DNA from: Fusibacter bizertensis
GTDB lineage: Bacteria; Bacillota; Clostridia; Peptostreptococcales; Acidaminobacteraceae
Direction: 5' to 3'
DNA length: 64,000 bases
NCBI RefSeq assembly: GCF_029914245.1
Contig: NZ_JARYZI010000001.1
Coordinates: 1 to 64,000, forward strand
Of the stretch, positions 43,755 through 52,472 are shown one piece after another; position 1 is the stretch's first letter, and every line of letters begins with the position of its first letter. The position numbers were made by a program, and so were the translations under genes. Under the pieces are notes generated by a model that made no database searches, was not told the origin of the DNA, and was given only the letters and a program-made list of their open reading frames with translations.

Positions 43755-44018
43755 ATGAAAGTAGTTCGAAAAGAAATAGATGTACTTTGTTGGTTTGATC
43801 AACAAGGTTATCCCAATCCAGTAAGATTTAGATTACTCGATGAAACTGGGGCGCATGTAATAATCAAAATAGATAAAGTCATTACAAGAGAGTTTGAAAA
43901 ACTGGCAGGGAATAAAATGTTTGTTTTTACCTGCCAGTGTGTCATTCAGAAGGCTTTGCGTACGGTCGTAATCAAATATGAAATGGACAATTGTCGATGG
44001 ATTTTATTTAAATATTAA
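43755..44018 (+). CDS. Small protein companion of the Y-family polymerase
   Basis: An 87-residue protein: VRKEIDVLCWFDQQGYPNPV, then VIIKIDKVITREFEKLAGNK, FVFTCQ and a C-terminal YEMDNCRWILFKY. It is predicted to be a compact beta protein. From memory, similar small proteins often follow dinB-like genes in Clostridia, so a role in SOS mutagenesis is plausible but unproven. The ATG at 43755 lies 11 bases after GAGGG; earlier in-frame starts (43713 and 43692) are possible. It probably shares the SOS transcript. Confidence 0.65.
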   Translation: MKVVRKEIDVLCWFDQQGYPNPVRFRLLDETGAHVIIKIDKVITREFEKLAGNKMFVFTCQCVIQKALRTVVIKYEMDNCRWILFKY

Positions 44019-44066
44019 AATAAATCTATGTTTCCTTACTATTTATCATTCATTTTTGGGATTCTG

Positions 44067-44096
44067 TTGCAGATGAGAGATTAGTTATGTTATAAT
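44067..44096 (+). promoter_or_regulatory. Promoter of the CorC/CNNM gene
   Basis: TTGCAG (44067-44072), 18 bases, TATAAT (44091-44096). A short stem, TGCTCAA with TTGAGTGCA (about 44120-44140), follows in the leader. Confidence 0.65.
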
Positions 44097-44178
44097 TTAT
44101 AGGTATAAAACTAATACTTGTGCTCAAGTAGTTTGAGTGCAAAATCAAAATTTATTAATATTAGGAGTGTGGTTTTTT

Positions 44179-45423
44179 TTGGAAGCAGGCGCGAGTTGGC
44201 AGATTATACTACTGGCGGTGTTGATTGGAATGTCTGCATTTTTTTCAGCATCAGAAACAGCATTAATGTCACTCAGTAAAATCAGAATCCGGCATTTGGT
44301 GGACGAAAAAGTTCGAGGTGCCGAGGCCGTTAGCAAGTTGGTTGAAAACCCAAACAAATTATTGGGATCAATCCTCGTGGGTAACAATGTCGTCAATATT
44401 GGAGCATCAGCTCTTGCAACATCACTTGCAATTCATTATTTAGGTAATGCAGGGGTTGGAATTGCAACTGGTATCATGACGCTTTTAGTACTCATATTTG
44501 GTGAAATTACACCAAAATCCCTTGCTACGCAGCATTCAGAGTTTATATCTCTGAAAATCGCTGGGATTATCAATTTTTTTGTTGTTATTTTCAATCCAAT
44601 CGTTTTTTTATTATTGTTTTTTACAAATGGACTAATAAGATTATTGGGTGGTAAACCAGGTCGTACGCAACCTTTTATCACTGAGGATGAACTCAAAACA
44701 ATGGTTACAGTTAGTCACGAAGAAGGCGTTTTGGAAGTAGAAGAGAAACAGATGATTTATAATGTGTTCGAGTTTGGAGATTCGCAAGTTAAGGATGTGA
44801 TGACTCCTAGAACTGACATGGTTGCATTAGAAATTAACTCTTCTTATGAAAAAATTATTGAAACTTTTAGGTCCGAGCAATTTTCTAGAATTCCAATTTA
44901 CCAAGAAACAACTGATAACATCATCGGGATACTTTATATCAAAGATTTAATTTTTAAAACTAGCGAAAATAAATCCTTTGACATACACGATTACACACGT
45001 GAGCCTTATTTCACATTTGAATTCAAAAAAACAACTGAGCTTTTCAAAGAACTTAGAGCAAAAAGAATTCCTATGGCCATAGTGCTTGATGAATATGGTG
45101 GTACTGCTGGGATAGTTACTGTTGAAGATTTAATTGAAGAAATCGTTGGTGATATTCGTGATGAATATGACGATCATGAGCAAGATATCGAAGTCGTTAA
45201 AGAAGATGAATACATTGTAGAAGGAAGTACTAGAATTGATGAGCTCAACGAACTCATTGGCGTCAAAATTGAATCTGAAGATTTTGATACCATAGGTGGA
45301 TTTATAGTTGGCGAATTTGGTTATATTCCTGAAGTAGATGAATCCATTGAATATGAAGGCATTCGATTTGTCATAGAAGAAGTGGATAGAAATAGAATAG
45401 AGAAACTGAGAATTCACACATAA
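44179..45423 (+). CDS. CNNM/CorC (HlyC) family membrane protein with CBS pair
   Basis: A protein of about 414 residues. Residues 1-185 are the DUF21/CNNM membrane domain (ILLAVLIGMSAFFSASETAL; IFGEITPKSLATQHSE). Residues 195-320 hold a CBS pair (VKDVMTPRTDMVALE, FSRIPIYQETTDNIIGILYI, IVTVEDLIEEIVGDI), and residues 335-410 the CorC_HlyC domain. The family is linked to magnesium or other cation export. The start is uncertain: TTG 44179 lies 11 bases after AGGAG and gives MEAGASW; GTG 44137 lies in a leader hairpin without a ribosome site. Confidence 0.88.
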   Translation: MEAGASWQIILLAVLIGMSAFFSASETALMSLSKIRIRHLVDEKVRGAEAVSKLVENPNKLLGSILVGNNVVNIGASALATSLAIHYLGNAGVGIATGIMTLLVLIFGEITPKSLATQHSEFISLKIAGIINFFVVIFNPIVFLLLFFTNGLIRLLGGKPGRTQPFITEDELKTMVTVSHEEGVLEVEEKQMIYNVFEFGDSQVKDVMTPRTDMVALEINSSYEKIIETFRSEQFSRIPIYQETTDNIIGILYIKDLIFKTSENKSFDIHDYTREPYFTFEFKKTTELFKELRAKRIPMAIVLDEYGGTAGIVTVEDLIEEIVGDIRDEYDDHEQDIEVVKEDEYIVEGSTRIDELNELIGVKIESEDFDTIGGFIVGEFGYIPEVDESIEYEGIRFVIEEVDRNRIEKLRIHT

Positions 45424-45431
45424 AAGTACGT

Positions 45432-45461
45432 AAGAACCCTCATTGTGAGGGTTCTTTTTTA
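45432..45461 (+). terminator. Intrinsic terminator
   Basis: AAGAACCCTC (45432-45441), ATTGT loop, GAGGGTTCTT (45447-45456), T-run. It separates the CorC-type gene from tcdA, though some read-through is possible as tcdA starts 13 bases later without a clear promoter. Confidence 0.92.
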
Positions 45462-45473
45462 CAGGAGGAAAAA

Positions 45474-46268
45474 GTGCTAAATCAATTTTCGAGAACAGAA
45501 TTACTAATTGGGGAAGATGGCATTCAAAAATTAAATGCATCTACAGTTGCAATATTTGGAGTTGGGGGCGTAGGTTCTTTTGCAGTTGAGGCGCTTGCCA
45601 GAACAGGTGTTGGTACATTTTATCTATATGATGACGATAAAGTTTGTTTGACCAATATCAACAGACAACTTATTGCAACAAGAAAAACAGTAGGACGCGT
45701 TAAAGTAGAAGTTATGAGCGACCGAATTAAGGAAATCAACCCAGAAGCAATAGTATACGCCAATCGTTTATTTTTTGGTCCAGAAACTGTCGCTGAAATT
45801 GATTTTGGAAAATTCGACTATATCATAGATGCAATAGATACAGTTTCATCTAAACTCCTATTAATTGAACTTGCTAATCAAGCAGGCATCCCAATTATGA
45901 GTAGTATGGGAGCGGGTAACAAACTTGATCCCACTCAATTTGAAGTAACGGATATCTACAAAACATCGGTTTGTCCACTGGCTAGAGTTATGAGAAAAGA
46001 ACTCAAAAATAGAGGCGTTAAAAACTTAAAAGTTGTTTACTCCAAAGAACCGGCCATGAAACCTATTGAAAAAGAAGAATCCAGCTGCAAAACAAACTGT
46101 ATTTGTCCTAAAGATGTTCAGAGAAATTGTAGTGCCAAAAGACAAGTCCCAGGTTCTATTGCTTTTGTACCTTCAGTAGCAGGATTAATTATTGCGGGTG
46201 AAGTCATTAAAGATTTAATGCAATCAAAAATTGAAACTATAAGTACAAATCCTGTCATTAACTTCTAG
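45474..46268 (+). CDS. tcdA: tRNA threonylcarbamoyladenosine dehydratase
   Basis: A 264-residue E1-like (ThiF/MoeB/HesA fold) enzyme that cyclises t6A37 to ct6A in tRNA using ATP. The nucleotide-binding motif is FGVGGVGSFAVEALARTG near residue 25, followed by the aspartate in YDDDKVCLTNINRQL. The TcdA-specific end CPKDVQRNCSAKRQVPGS is present. The start is a GTG with AGGAGG upstream. Confidence 0.93.
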   Translation: MLNQFSRTELLIGEDGIQKLNASTVAIFGVGGVGSFAVEALARTGVGTFYLYDDDKVCLTNINRQLIATRKTVGRVKVEVMSDRIKEINPEAIVYANRLFFGPETVAEIDFGKFDYIIDAIDTVSSKLLLIELANQAGIPIMSSMGAGNKLDPTQFEVTDIYKTSVCPLARVMRKELKNRGVKNLKVVYSKEPAMKPIEKEESSCKTNCICPKDVQRNCSAKRQVPGSIAFVPSVAGLIIAGEVIKDLMQSKIETISTNPVINF

Positions 46269-46298
46269 TTAATGAGGCGCTAATTCATAGATTATAAA

Positions 46299-46345
46299 CC
46301 ATCAAGTATTGCGTAGCATTTAACTTGCTAACCAACCCTTGATGG
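46299..46345 (+). other. Leader hairpin before the Dpp-type permeases
   Basis: CCATCAAG (46299-46306) pairs with CTTGATGG (46338-46345); inside, TAGCA pairs with TGCTA. No T-run follows. It may be a weak terminator of tcdA or a structured leader of the permease genes. Confidence 0.45.
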
Positions 46346-46380
46346 CAACCTACATAGATAATTATCATAAGGAGGATTTA

Positions 46381-47373
46381 ATGATAAAATTCATCGCACG
46401 ACGTATTTTGCATACCATTCCTTTGCTACTTGTCATGACAATTGTAATATTTATCTTAGTTGACGCAATGCCTGGCGATGAGCTGACTGCTTATATAAAC
46501 TCTATACCCGAAGGGGAACCTAGGCCCTCATATGAGCAAATTCAACAGATGAGACTTGTTCTCGAATTAGACAAACCATGGCACATTCGTTACTTTGAGT
46601 GGTTAGGCAAAGCTTTAAAGGGTGATTTTGGTGTTTCACTCCATTATAGGAAGCCCGCTACAGAAGTAGTTTCTGTACTTGTATGGCATACATTTATGAT
46701 TAACTCTGTTGCTCTACTTTTAACTTTTCTTATTTCAATCCCAATAGGTGTACGTTCAGCAGCTAGAAAAAACGGTATTTTTGACCGTGTAATTTCTACC
46801 TCAACGCTTATTCTTATTTCATTGCCATCTTTTTTTATAGGGCTTTATCTCATGCGGCTCATGGCAGTAAAACTTGCTATTGTTCCTGCAACTGGCATGC
46901 ATTCCGTTATTTCACTTGTTAAAGGATATGACACAAAAGCAGATGAAATAATAGATGTTTTACATCACATGATACTGCCAGTTCTCACACTTACATTAGT
47001 AGGTATTGGAAGTGTCTCTAGATATGTTAGAAATGCAGTATTAGAAGTAATCCATCAAGATTATATTAGAACAGCAAGATCAAAAGGACTAAAAGAACGT
47101 CTCGTCATTTATAAACATGCATTACGAAATGCCCTTATACCCATTATTTCGCTCCTTGGTATTATGCTACCAACACTTTTTGTAGGTAACATATTTGTAG
47201 AAGCTATCTTTTCCTGGCCGGGAATTGGTTTAGAATTTCTCTACTCAATTTACAGACGTGATGGCGCTATGATTACACTTATTATTATGTTTTTCTCAGT
47301 TGCTTCCATTATGGGAAATCTACTAGCAGATTTATTATACGGTGTAGCGGATCCACGTATGAAGATAGAATAG
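46381..47373 (+). CDS. Peptide/nickel-type ABC transporter permease, DppB-like
   Basis: A 330-residue permease with six membrane segments. IARRILHTIPLLLVMTIVIF at the N-terminus, the long outside loop ending GDFGVSLHYRKPATEVV, and the EAA loop YIRTARSKGLKERLVIYKHALR near residue 225 are typical of DppB/OppB. ATG 46381 follows AAGGAGGATTTA. It pairs with the DppC-like gene nine bases downstream. No binding protein or ATPase gene lies nearby, so these must be encoded elsewhere. Confidence 0.92.
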   Translation: MIKFIARRILHTIPLLLVMTIVIFILVDAMPGDELTAYINSIPEGEPRPSYEQIQQMRLVLELDKPWHIRYFEWLGKALKGDFGVSLHYRKPATEVVSVLVWHTFMINSVALLLTFLISIPIGVRSAARKNGIFDRVISTSTLILISLPSFFIGLYLMRLMAVKLAIVPATGMHSVISLVKGYDTKADEIIDVLHHMILPVLTLTLVGIGSVSRYVRNAVLEVIHQDYIRTARSKGLKERLVIYKHALRNALIPIISLLGIMLPTLFVGNIFVEAIFSWPGIGLEFLYSIYRRDGAMITLIIMFFSVASIMGNLLADLLYGVADPRMKIE

Positions 47374-47382
47374 GAGGACATC

Positions 47383-48267
47383 ATGATCAAAGAACAGAAT
47401 ACACCTTGGAAATTGGCAAAAAAAAGACTATTACGTAATAAAATAGCTCTATTTGGCGCTTTTCTTCTTATATCAATTTTATGCTTCACATATCTTGGCC
47501 CTCTTTTTTCACCTTATATTGATGATCAGATAGATGTCGTTATGAGATTTAAAGCACCTAGTTTTGCGCATCCATTTGGAACCGATCGCTTAGGGCATGA
47601 TATGATGACACAAATCATGAGGGGTGGACAAGTATCACTTGCGATTGCATCACTATCAGCTATTGTAACGCTATTCTTCGGAACTCTAGTTGGTGTATTT
47701 TCAGGATATTATGGAAAATGGGTTGATCAACTACTAATGCGATTTACTGAATTTGTATACGTTTTGCCATTACTTCCAATGATTATTGCATTTACAGCCA
47801 TTTTTGCTTTTGGAGTGCCTCCTATAATACGTATGATTGGGACGATGATTATTTTTGGTTTCTTAAGTTTTCCACCACTGGCACGGTTGATAAGGGCTGA
47901 AATTATATCTTTAAAAAAGTTAGAATTTATCAAAGCATCTGAATTGCTTGGTATTTCAAAATTTTCGCAGATTTTCAAGCACTTGCTTCCAAATGTAGTT
48001 GGTGTTATTGTTGCATCTTCCACATCAATAATTGCCAATGCTATTTTGCTAGAACTTACACTTTCTTTCGTTGGAATGGGGTTTCCACCACCAACACCAA
48101 CATGGGGAAACTTGATTCCAAACATAAGAGGAGATAGTATGGTATCTTCAGGCTATTACTGGATGTGGTTTTATCCTGTAAGTTTTATATCACTAACAAT
48201 TATAAGTATCAACCTTTTAGGAGAAGGGCTTAGGGATGCTCTTGATCCAAAATCTGAAGGAAGATGA
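47383..48267 (+). CDS. Peptide/nickel-type ABC transporter permease, DppC-like
   Basis: A 294-residue permease. An N-terminal segment (IALFGAFLLISILCFTYLGPLF) is followed by the DppC loop HPFGTDRLGHDMMTQIMRGG near residue 66, an EAA-like loop EFIKASELLGISKFSQIFKH near residue 185, and the end GFPPPTPTWGNLIPN then LGEGLRDALDPKSEGR, all typical. It forms a heterodimeric channel with the DppB-like protein. GGAGGACATC precedes the ATG. The unit seems to end here. Confidence 0.92.
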   Translation: MIKEQNTPWKLAKKRLLRNKIALFGAFLLISILCFTYLGPLFSPYIDDQIDVVMRFKAPSFAHPFGTDRLGHDMMTQIMRGGQVSLAIASLSAIVTLFFGTLVGVFSGYYGKWVDQLLMRFTEFVYVLPLLPMIIAFTAIFAFGVPPIIRMIGTMIIFGFLSFPPLARLIRAEIISLKKLEFIKASELLGISKFSQIFKHLLPNVVGVIVASSTSIIANAILLELTLSFVGMGFPPPTPTWGNLIPNIRGDSMVSSGYYWMWFYPVSFISLTIISINLLGEGLRDALDPKSEGR

Positions 48268-48421
48268 GTGATATTTCCATTTAATTAAGAATATATTACA
48301 ACACGACGGAGGACCTTCTTTTGTATATTGTTTGTGATAAACTAGGACTATAGTATCAAAATAATATTTGCAATAGCGAATTATATCATAAATAAATTAC
48401 AAATTAATACTGGAGGTTTTC

Positions 48422-49012
48422 ATGGAAAGATTGATTACATGGTTAAAAGAACATACTATTGCAATGTTATCTCTACTTATTGTAGCTCTTGTTGCAATTC
48501 TTAGTTTGACATATATTAATTCATCACTGAAAAAGGACGTGCTCTCACAAGAGGATAAAATAGGGATTCTTGAAAAAGAACTTACTGCTAAACAAGGGGC
48601 AATAGATAACTTAAATGCTGAAAAAGAAAGTATGATTGGTCAAATTGCACAAAATGCAGTTGAATACGATTCAGAAATTGCAGATTTAAAACTGCAAGTT
48701 GGTGAACTCAATGATAAACTATCCAATTCTTACCAGTACCCATCATATTACATTGATTACCTAGCGCAAAATGGATTCGCAAGTCCAAGTCTACTTATAG
48801 ATACATTATCTGATGAAAGTGATTTGATACCTGTTAAAGGGATCCTGGGAGGTACGATGTACTGGATTCCTCAAAATTCAATATTACTCAATGACAAATT
48901 CGTTTTTGCAGCATTTGAAGATGGTCATGTTGCTGGATTTGCATTGCTTCAATATAGTTTAAAAGGACAGGGCGAAGTCACTTGGAAAATAATTGAAACA
49001 TACATGGACTAG
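48422..49012 (+). CDS. Membrane-anchored coiled-coil protein of unknown function
   Basis: A 196-residue protein. One membrane segment (residues 13-31) is followed by a coiled coil (residues 35-102; LSQEDKIGILEKELTAKQGA pattern) and a C-terminal globular part of about 90 residues (ILGGTMYWIPQNSILLNDKF, FAAFEDGHVAGFALLQYSL). The topology resembles anchored stalk proteins. TGGAGG precedes the ATG. The HPr gene follows 40 bases after the stop, so the two may be co-transcribed. Confidence 0.7.
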   Translation: MERLITWLKEHTIAMLSLLIVALVAILSLTYINSSLKKDVLSQEDKIGILEKELTAKQGAIDNLNAEKESMIGQIAQNAVEYDSEIADLKLQVGELNDKLSNSYQYPSYYIDYLAQNGFASPSLLIDTLSDESDLIPVKGILGGTMYWIPQNSILLNDKFVFAAFEDGHVAGFALLQYSLKGQGEVTWKIIETYMD

Positions 49013-49052
49013 TTTATTGATTTATGATGTGGACATGAAAGGGGAGTGCAGA

Positions 49053-49307
49053 ATGCAAGTCATTACTTATGATGTTGTTGATCCTGTAGGTTTTCATGCA
49101 AGACCAGTATCACGTCTCGTTCAAGAAGCAAATCTTTTTGTCTCAGATATTTATATTAATTATAAAGAGTCAAGCGCTAATCTAAAGTCCGTTTTTAGTA
49201 TCCTTGCATTGACTATTCCTGTTCATGCTCAAATTAAAATCACTATTAATGGCGAAGATGAAATTATAGCAAAAAATCATATTGAAAAAGTCTTAAGTGC
49301 GTTATAA
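49053..49307 (+). CDS. HPr-family phosphocarrier protein
   Basis: An 84-residue HPr fold protein. His15 sits in VGFHARPVSRLV, the site phosphorylated by enzyme I, and Ser46 in ANLKSVFSILAL matches the HPr kinase site, so both transfer and regulatory phosphorylation look possible. It differs from classical HPr around Ser46 (SVFSILALTI in place of SIMGVMSLG), so it may be a paralogue. ATG 49053 follows AAGGGGAGTGCAGA; the in-frame start at 48993 would overlap the upstream gene. No other PTS gene is nearby. Confidence 0.82.
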   Translation: MQVITYDVVDPVGFHARPVSRLVQEANLFVSDIYINYKESSANLKSVFSILALTIPVHAQIKITINGEDEIIAKNHIEKVLSAL

Positions 49308-49380
49308 TAAGTTTACAATACATGTACAACAGTTATCAATTTCACATGCTATATATCATATAACTTTCAAGGAGATTAAT

Positions 49381-50199
49381 ATGGAACTAGTAACGCTTGT
49401 AGATAACCTTGTCTATGGTGAAGGCTTAATTGGCGAACATGGTTCGTCTTTTCTCATAAAAACCAAAGGCAAAAAAATACTATTTGATACTGGTCAAACC
49501 AATGCGCTTATTTCAAATGCGATGTATTTGGCAGAGGATTTAACAGATGTAGATTATGTCATTTTAAGTCACGGTCACTATGATCATTGTGGTGGCTTAG
49601 AAGCCTTTTTAGAAATTAATCACACAGCAACCATATACCTAAAACCCAAAGCCTTTAACGAGAAAATCTCTATCAGAGAAAATATAGAACATTTTGTTGG
49701 CTTTAAATTAAAAAAAGCGATTACTGAATACCCCAATACATTTATGTTAATTGAGGAAGATATCCAACTCGCTAACGGAATAGAAATTATAGCAAATATT
49801 CACACTTACACACATGACTTAGTTGATACGAGCCGTTTTTTTGTTAAAGATCACACCAATCTTGTTCAAGATCAATTCAATGATGAACTTTTTCTGTTTA
49901 TTACTGAAGGGGAGAATGCATTTCTTTTTACAGGATGTTCCCATAAAGGAATACTAAATATACTAAAAACTGCATATGAAAAAAACGCACATAAAGATAT
50001 TCAGTACGTTTTTGGAGGGATGCATTTTAATGGAGAATTGTTACGTCACCTCGATCAATACCTCATGCAGTTTAAACATTTTGGAATTCAATCCTTCTAT
50101 GTCAACCACTGTACCGGGATTGACGGCTACTTTAGATTAAGATTAAAATTCCCGCAAAAAGTGAATTACGCTTTTACGGGATTTCATGTTGAGCTGTAA
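49381..50199 (+). CDS. Metallo-beta-lactamase fold hydrolase
   Basis: A 272-residue MBL-fold protein. The metal motif HxHxDH is SHGHYDHCGGL near residue 64; a further ligand region is LFTGCSHKGILNILK, and HCTG (NHCTGIDGYFRL) near the end. This layout resembles the group that includes the 7,8-dihydropterin-6-methyl dehydrogenase-like hydrolases (COG1237). The substrate is unknown. ATG 49381 follows AAGGAGATTAAT. Confidence 0.87.
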   Translation: MELVTLVDNLVYGEGLIGEHGSSFLIKTKGKKILFDTGQTNALISNAMYLAEDLTDVDYVILSHGHYDHCGGLEAFLEINHTATIYLKPKAFNEKISIRENIEHFVGFKLKKAITEYPNTFMLIEEDIQLANGIEIIANIHTYTHDLVDTSRFFVKDHTNLVQDQFNDELFLFITEGENAFLFTGCSHKGILNILKTAYEKNAHKDIQYVFGGMHFNGELLRHLDQYLMQFKHFGIQSFYVNHCTGIDGYFRLRLKFPQKVNYAFTGFHVEL

Positions 50200-50254
50200 A
50201 GTAAATGTAATAATGAATTCTTGTATTTTCTGATTTCATATGAATAAAAAAAAG

Positions 50255-50352
50255 AAGGAGGGGTATATAATCGATAGACTTGAGAAGACGATTTCTTCAT
50301 AGTCTATTATATATTTCCCCCCTATTTCCTCTAGTCAACTAGGGGATTTTTT
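50255..50352 (+). ncRNA. Candidate small structured RNA or 3' UTR element
   Basis: AGGGGTATATA...ATAGACT (50258-50280) pairs with AGTCTAT...TATATTTCCCC (50301-50320). Inside, GAAG can pair with CTTC. Directly after comes a terminator-like hairpin, CCTCTAGT, CA, ACTAGGGG (50328-50345), followed by nine T. A long stem plus a strong terminator looks like a small RNA or a leader/trailer element; no open frame of note is inside. It could simply be the double-hairpin end of the hydrolase transcript. Confidence 0.45.
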
Positions 50353-50381
50353 TTTGAAACCTATAGGATCTTACTATTCAT

Positions 50382-50831
50382 CTATATTCCTTCATCGTTA
50401 TATGGCACAATTGCTTTTCTTTTTAAAGGTGTCGAAAGAATTATAGCTGTTCTTGTATCACCAATAGCTTGTATTTTATCAAGTAATGCTTCAAGGTGAT
50501 GCGTATCCTCGCATATGACCTTAACCGTCATACAATCTTCACCCGTTACATGATAGCATTCAATAATTTCTCTCTCCTCAGAAGCTAGTTTCTTGAATCT
50601 TTGATGAGAACTTACCTTCATAGAAACATGTACAATTGCTTCAACATGAAGTTTAAGTTTTTTTGGATTTATAATCGCTGAGTAACCTTCAATAATTCCA
50701 TTTTCCTCTAATCTTTTAATTCGCTCTGATACTGCTGGAGAAGTAAGGTTAACTCTCTGTCCAAGTTCTTTCATAGAAATGCGCGCTTCTTGTTGTAAAA
50801 TTTTTATTATTCTAATATCTGTGGAATCCAT
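50382..50831 (-). CDS. Lrp/AsnC family transcriptional regulator
   Basis: A 149-residue regulator. Residues 1-55 are the AsnC helix-turn-helix (IIKILQQEARISMKELGQRV, then NLTSPAVSERIKRLEENGII); residues 65-140 are the ligand-binding RAM domain (VHVSMKVSS; ECYHVTGEDCMTVKVICED). Such proteins respond to amino acids and often control adjacent or their own genes. The 224-base gap to the divergent carboxyltransferase gene would hold both promoters. Confidence 0.92.
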   Translation of the reverse strand: MDSTDIRIIKILQQEARISMKELGQRVNLTSPAVSERIKRLEENGIIEGYSAIINPKKLKLHVEAIVHVSMKVSSHQRFKKLASEEREIIECYHVTGEDCMTVKVICEDTHHLEALLDKIQAIGDTRTAIILSTPLKRKAIVPYNDEGI

Positions 50832-51055
50832 GATTTTCTCCCTAATAAAAATTATCGTAATCCAAGTACTTTGATTTTGTCACATTCGACTTGTGACCCA
50901 ATAAAATAAAGTGTAAATTCAATTATATTTATTAAATTAACTAAGAATAGTCTATCACTTTTGCAATCGCCTGTACAGAAATATATACAAATGATAAACT
51001 TTGGATGAATAACCAAGCTCAAAAAAAGTGGGATTTAGCAATAGGAGGTTTAGCA

Positions 51056-52453
51056 ATGGCTGCGATAAAAATTACTGAAACAATATTAAGAGATGCACAT
51101 CAATCACTAATCGCTACACGACTAAAAACAGATGAAATGGTTCCGATTTTAGAGCAACTTGATGCTGTCGGATATCACGCACTAGAATGTTGGGGAGGTG
51201 CTACTTTTGATGCCTCACTAAGGTATTTAAATGAGAATCCATGGGAACGTCTTAGAATCATTCGTAAAAATGTAAAAAACACAAAACTTCAAATGCTTTT
51301 AAGAGGTCAAAATATACTAGGCTATAAACATTATCCAGATGATGTTGTCACAGAGTTTGTAAAACGAGCAATTTCAAATGGTATAGATATAGTTAGAATT
51401 TTTGACGCCCTTAACGATATAAGAAATATTGAGACTGCACTATTAACAACAAAAAAAGAAGGCGCACACGCACAAGCTGCTATTTCATATACCATCAGTC
51501 CAGCACATACTATTGAAAAATATGTTGCACTTGCAAAGGATATGGAATCAATGGGAGCAGATTCAATTTGTATAAAAGATATGTCAGGTCTACTTACGCC
51601 ATATGAAACTGAGAAACTTGTAAAAGCTCTAAAAAGCTCAGTTAAAGTGCCTCTTGAGATTCATTCACACTATACAAGTGGTTTAGCATCTATGTCGTAT
51701 CTTAAAGCAATAGAATCCGGAATAGATATCATTGATACAGCTATATCTCCATTTGCTCTAGGTACATCTCAACCTGCTACCGAACCAATGGTTGCAGCAC
51801 TTAAAGGTACAGCGTTTGATACAGGACTTGATCTAGGTAAACTCGATAAAGTAACTCAATATTTTGCACCAATTAGAGAAAGAGCAATTGATACGGGCCT
51901 TTTAGATCCGAAGATGTTAGGTGTCGATATCAACACTTTGGTTTATCAAGTTCCAGGAGGTATGTTGTCAAATCTTGTCTCTCAACTAAAAGCACAAAAT
52001 GCACTTGATAAATACGAAGAAGTCTTAAAAGAAGTTCCGCGAGTACGTGAGGATCTTGGTTTTCCACCACTTGTGACACCTACAAGCCAAATGGTGGGGA
52101 CTCAAGCAGTTTTAAATGTTATAATGGGTGAACGTTATAAAATGGTGCCAAAAGAAATCAAAGAATACGTTAAGGGCATGTATGGGCGTCCAACAGTACC
52201 TATAAAAGAAGAAATTATAAAAAAAATAATTGGCGATGAAGAAGTGATCACTTGTAGACCTGCTGATTTATTGAAGCCAATTTTAGCACTTGAAAGAGAA
52301 AAGATAAAAGAGTATATTGAAGAAGATGAAGATGTTCTTTCTTATACACTTTTTCCTAATGTAGCAGAAGATTATTTTAAATTTAGACAAGCTAAGAAAT
52401 ATAAAATTGATTCTGACATGGTGAATAAAGAAGAGAAGACGCATCCAGTTTAA
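51056..52453 (+). CDS. Biotin-dependent carboxyltransferase subunit (OadA/PycB/transcarboxylase 5S-like) without biotin domain
   Basis: A 465-residue TIM-barrel carboxyltransferase. ITETILRDAHQSLIATR at the N-terminus, VRIFDALNDIRN near residue 118, the carbamylated-lysine motif SICIKDMSGLLTP near residue 176 and metal ligands in IHSHYTSG near residue 206 are all intact. The C-terminal part (PRVREDLGFPPLVTPTSQMV) is the conserved PYC_OADA region. No biotinyl (AMKM/MKM) domain is present, so a separate carrier must exist. It should carboxylate pyruvate or decarboxylate oxaloacetate. ATG 51056 follows GGAGGTTTAGCA. Confidence 0.9.
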   Translation: MAAIKITETILRDAHQSLIATRLKTDEMVPILEQLDAVGYHALECWGGATFDASLRYLNENPWERLRIIRKNVKNTKLQMLLRGQNILGYKHYPDDVVTEFVKRAISNGIDIVRIFDALNDIRNIETALLTTKKEGAHAQAAISYTISPAHTIEKYVALAKDMESMGADSICIKDMSGLLTPYETEKLVKALKSSVKVPLEIHSHYTSGLASMSYLKAIESGIDIIDTAISPFALGTSQPATEPMVAALKGTAFDTGLDLGKLDKVTQYFAPIRERAIDTGLLDPKMLGVDINTLVYQVPGGMLSNLVSQLKAQNALDKYEEVLKEVPRVREDLGFPPLVTPTSQMVGTQAVLNVIMGERYKMVPKEIKEYVKGMYGRPTVPIKEEIIKKIIGDEEVITCRPADLLKPILALEREKIKEYIEEDEDVLSYTLFPNVAEDYFKFRQAKKYKIDSDMVNKEEKTHPV

Positions 52454-52472
52454 AACAAAAATGGAGGCATAA

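Noticed and set aside
44137-44178. GTG start for the CorC-type gene
   Set aside because: It lies in a leader hairpin and has no ribosome site; TTG 44179 has AGGAG upstream, though the spacing is long.
48321-48353. Ten-codon frame after a GGAGG site before the coiled-coil gene
   Set aside because: Too short, a TTG start and no sign of attenuation; chance is the simplest explanation.
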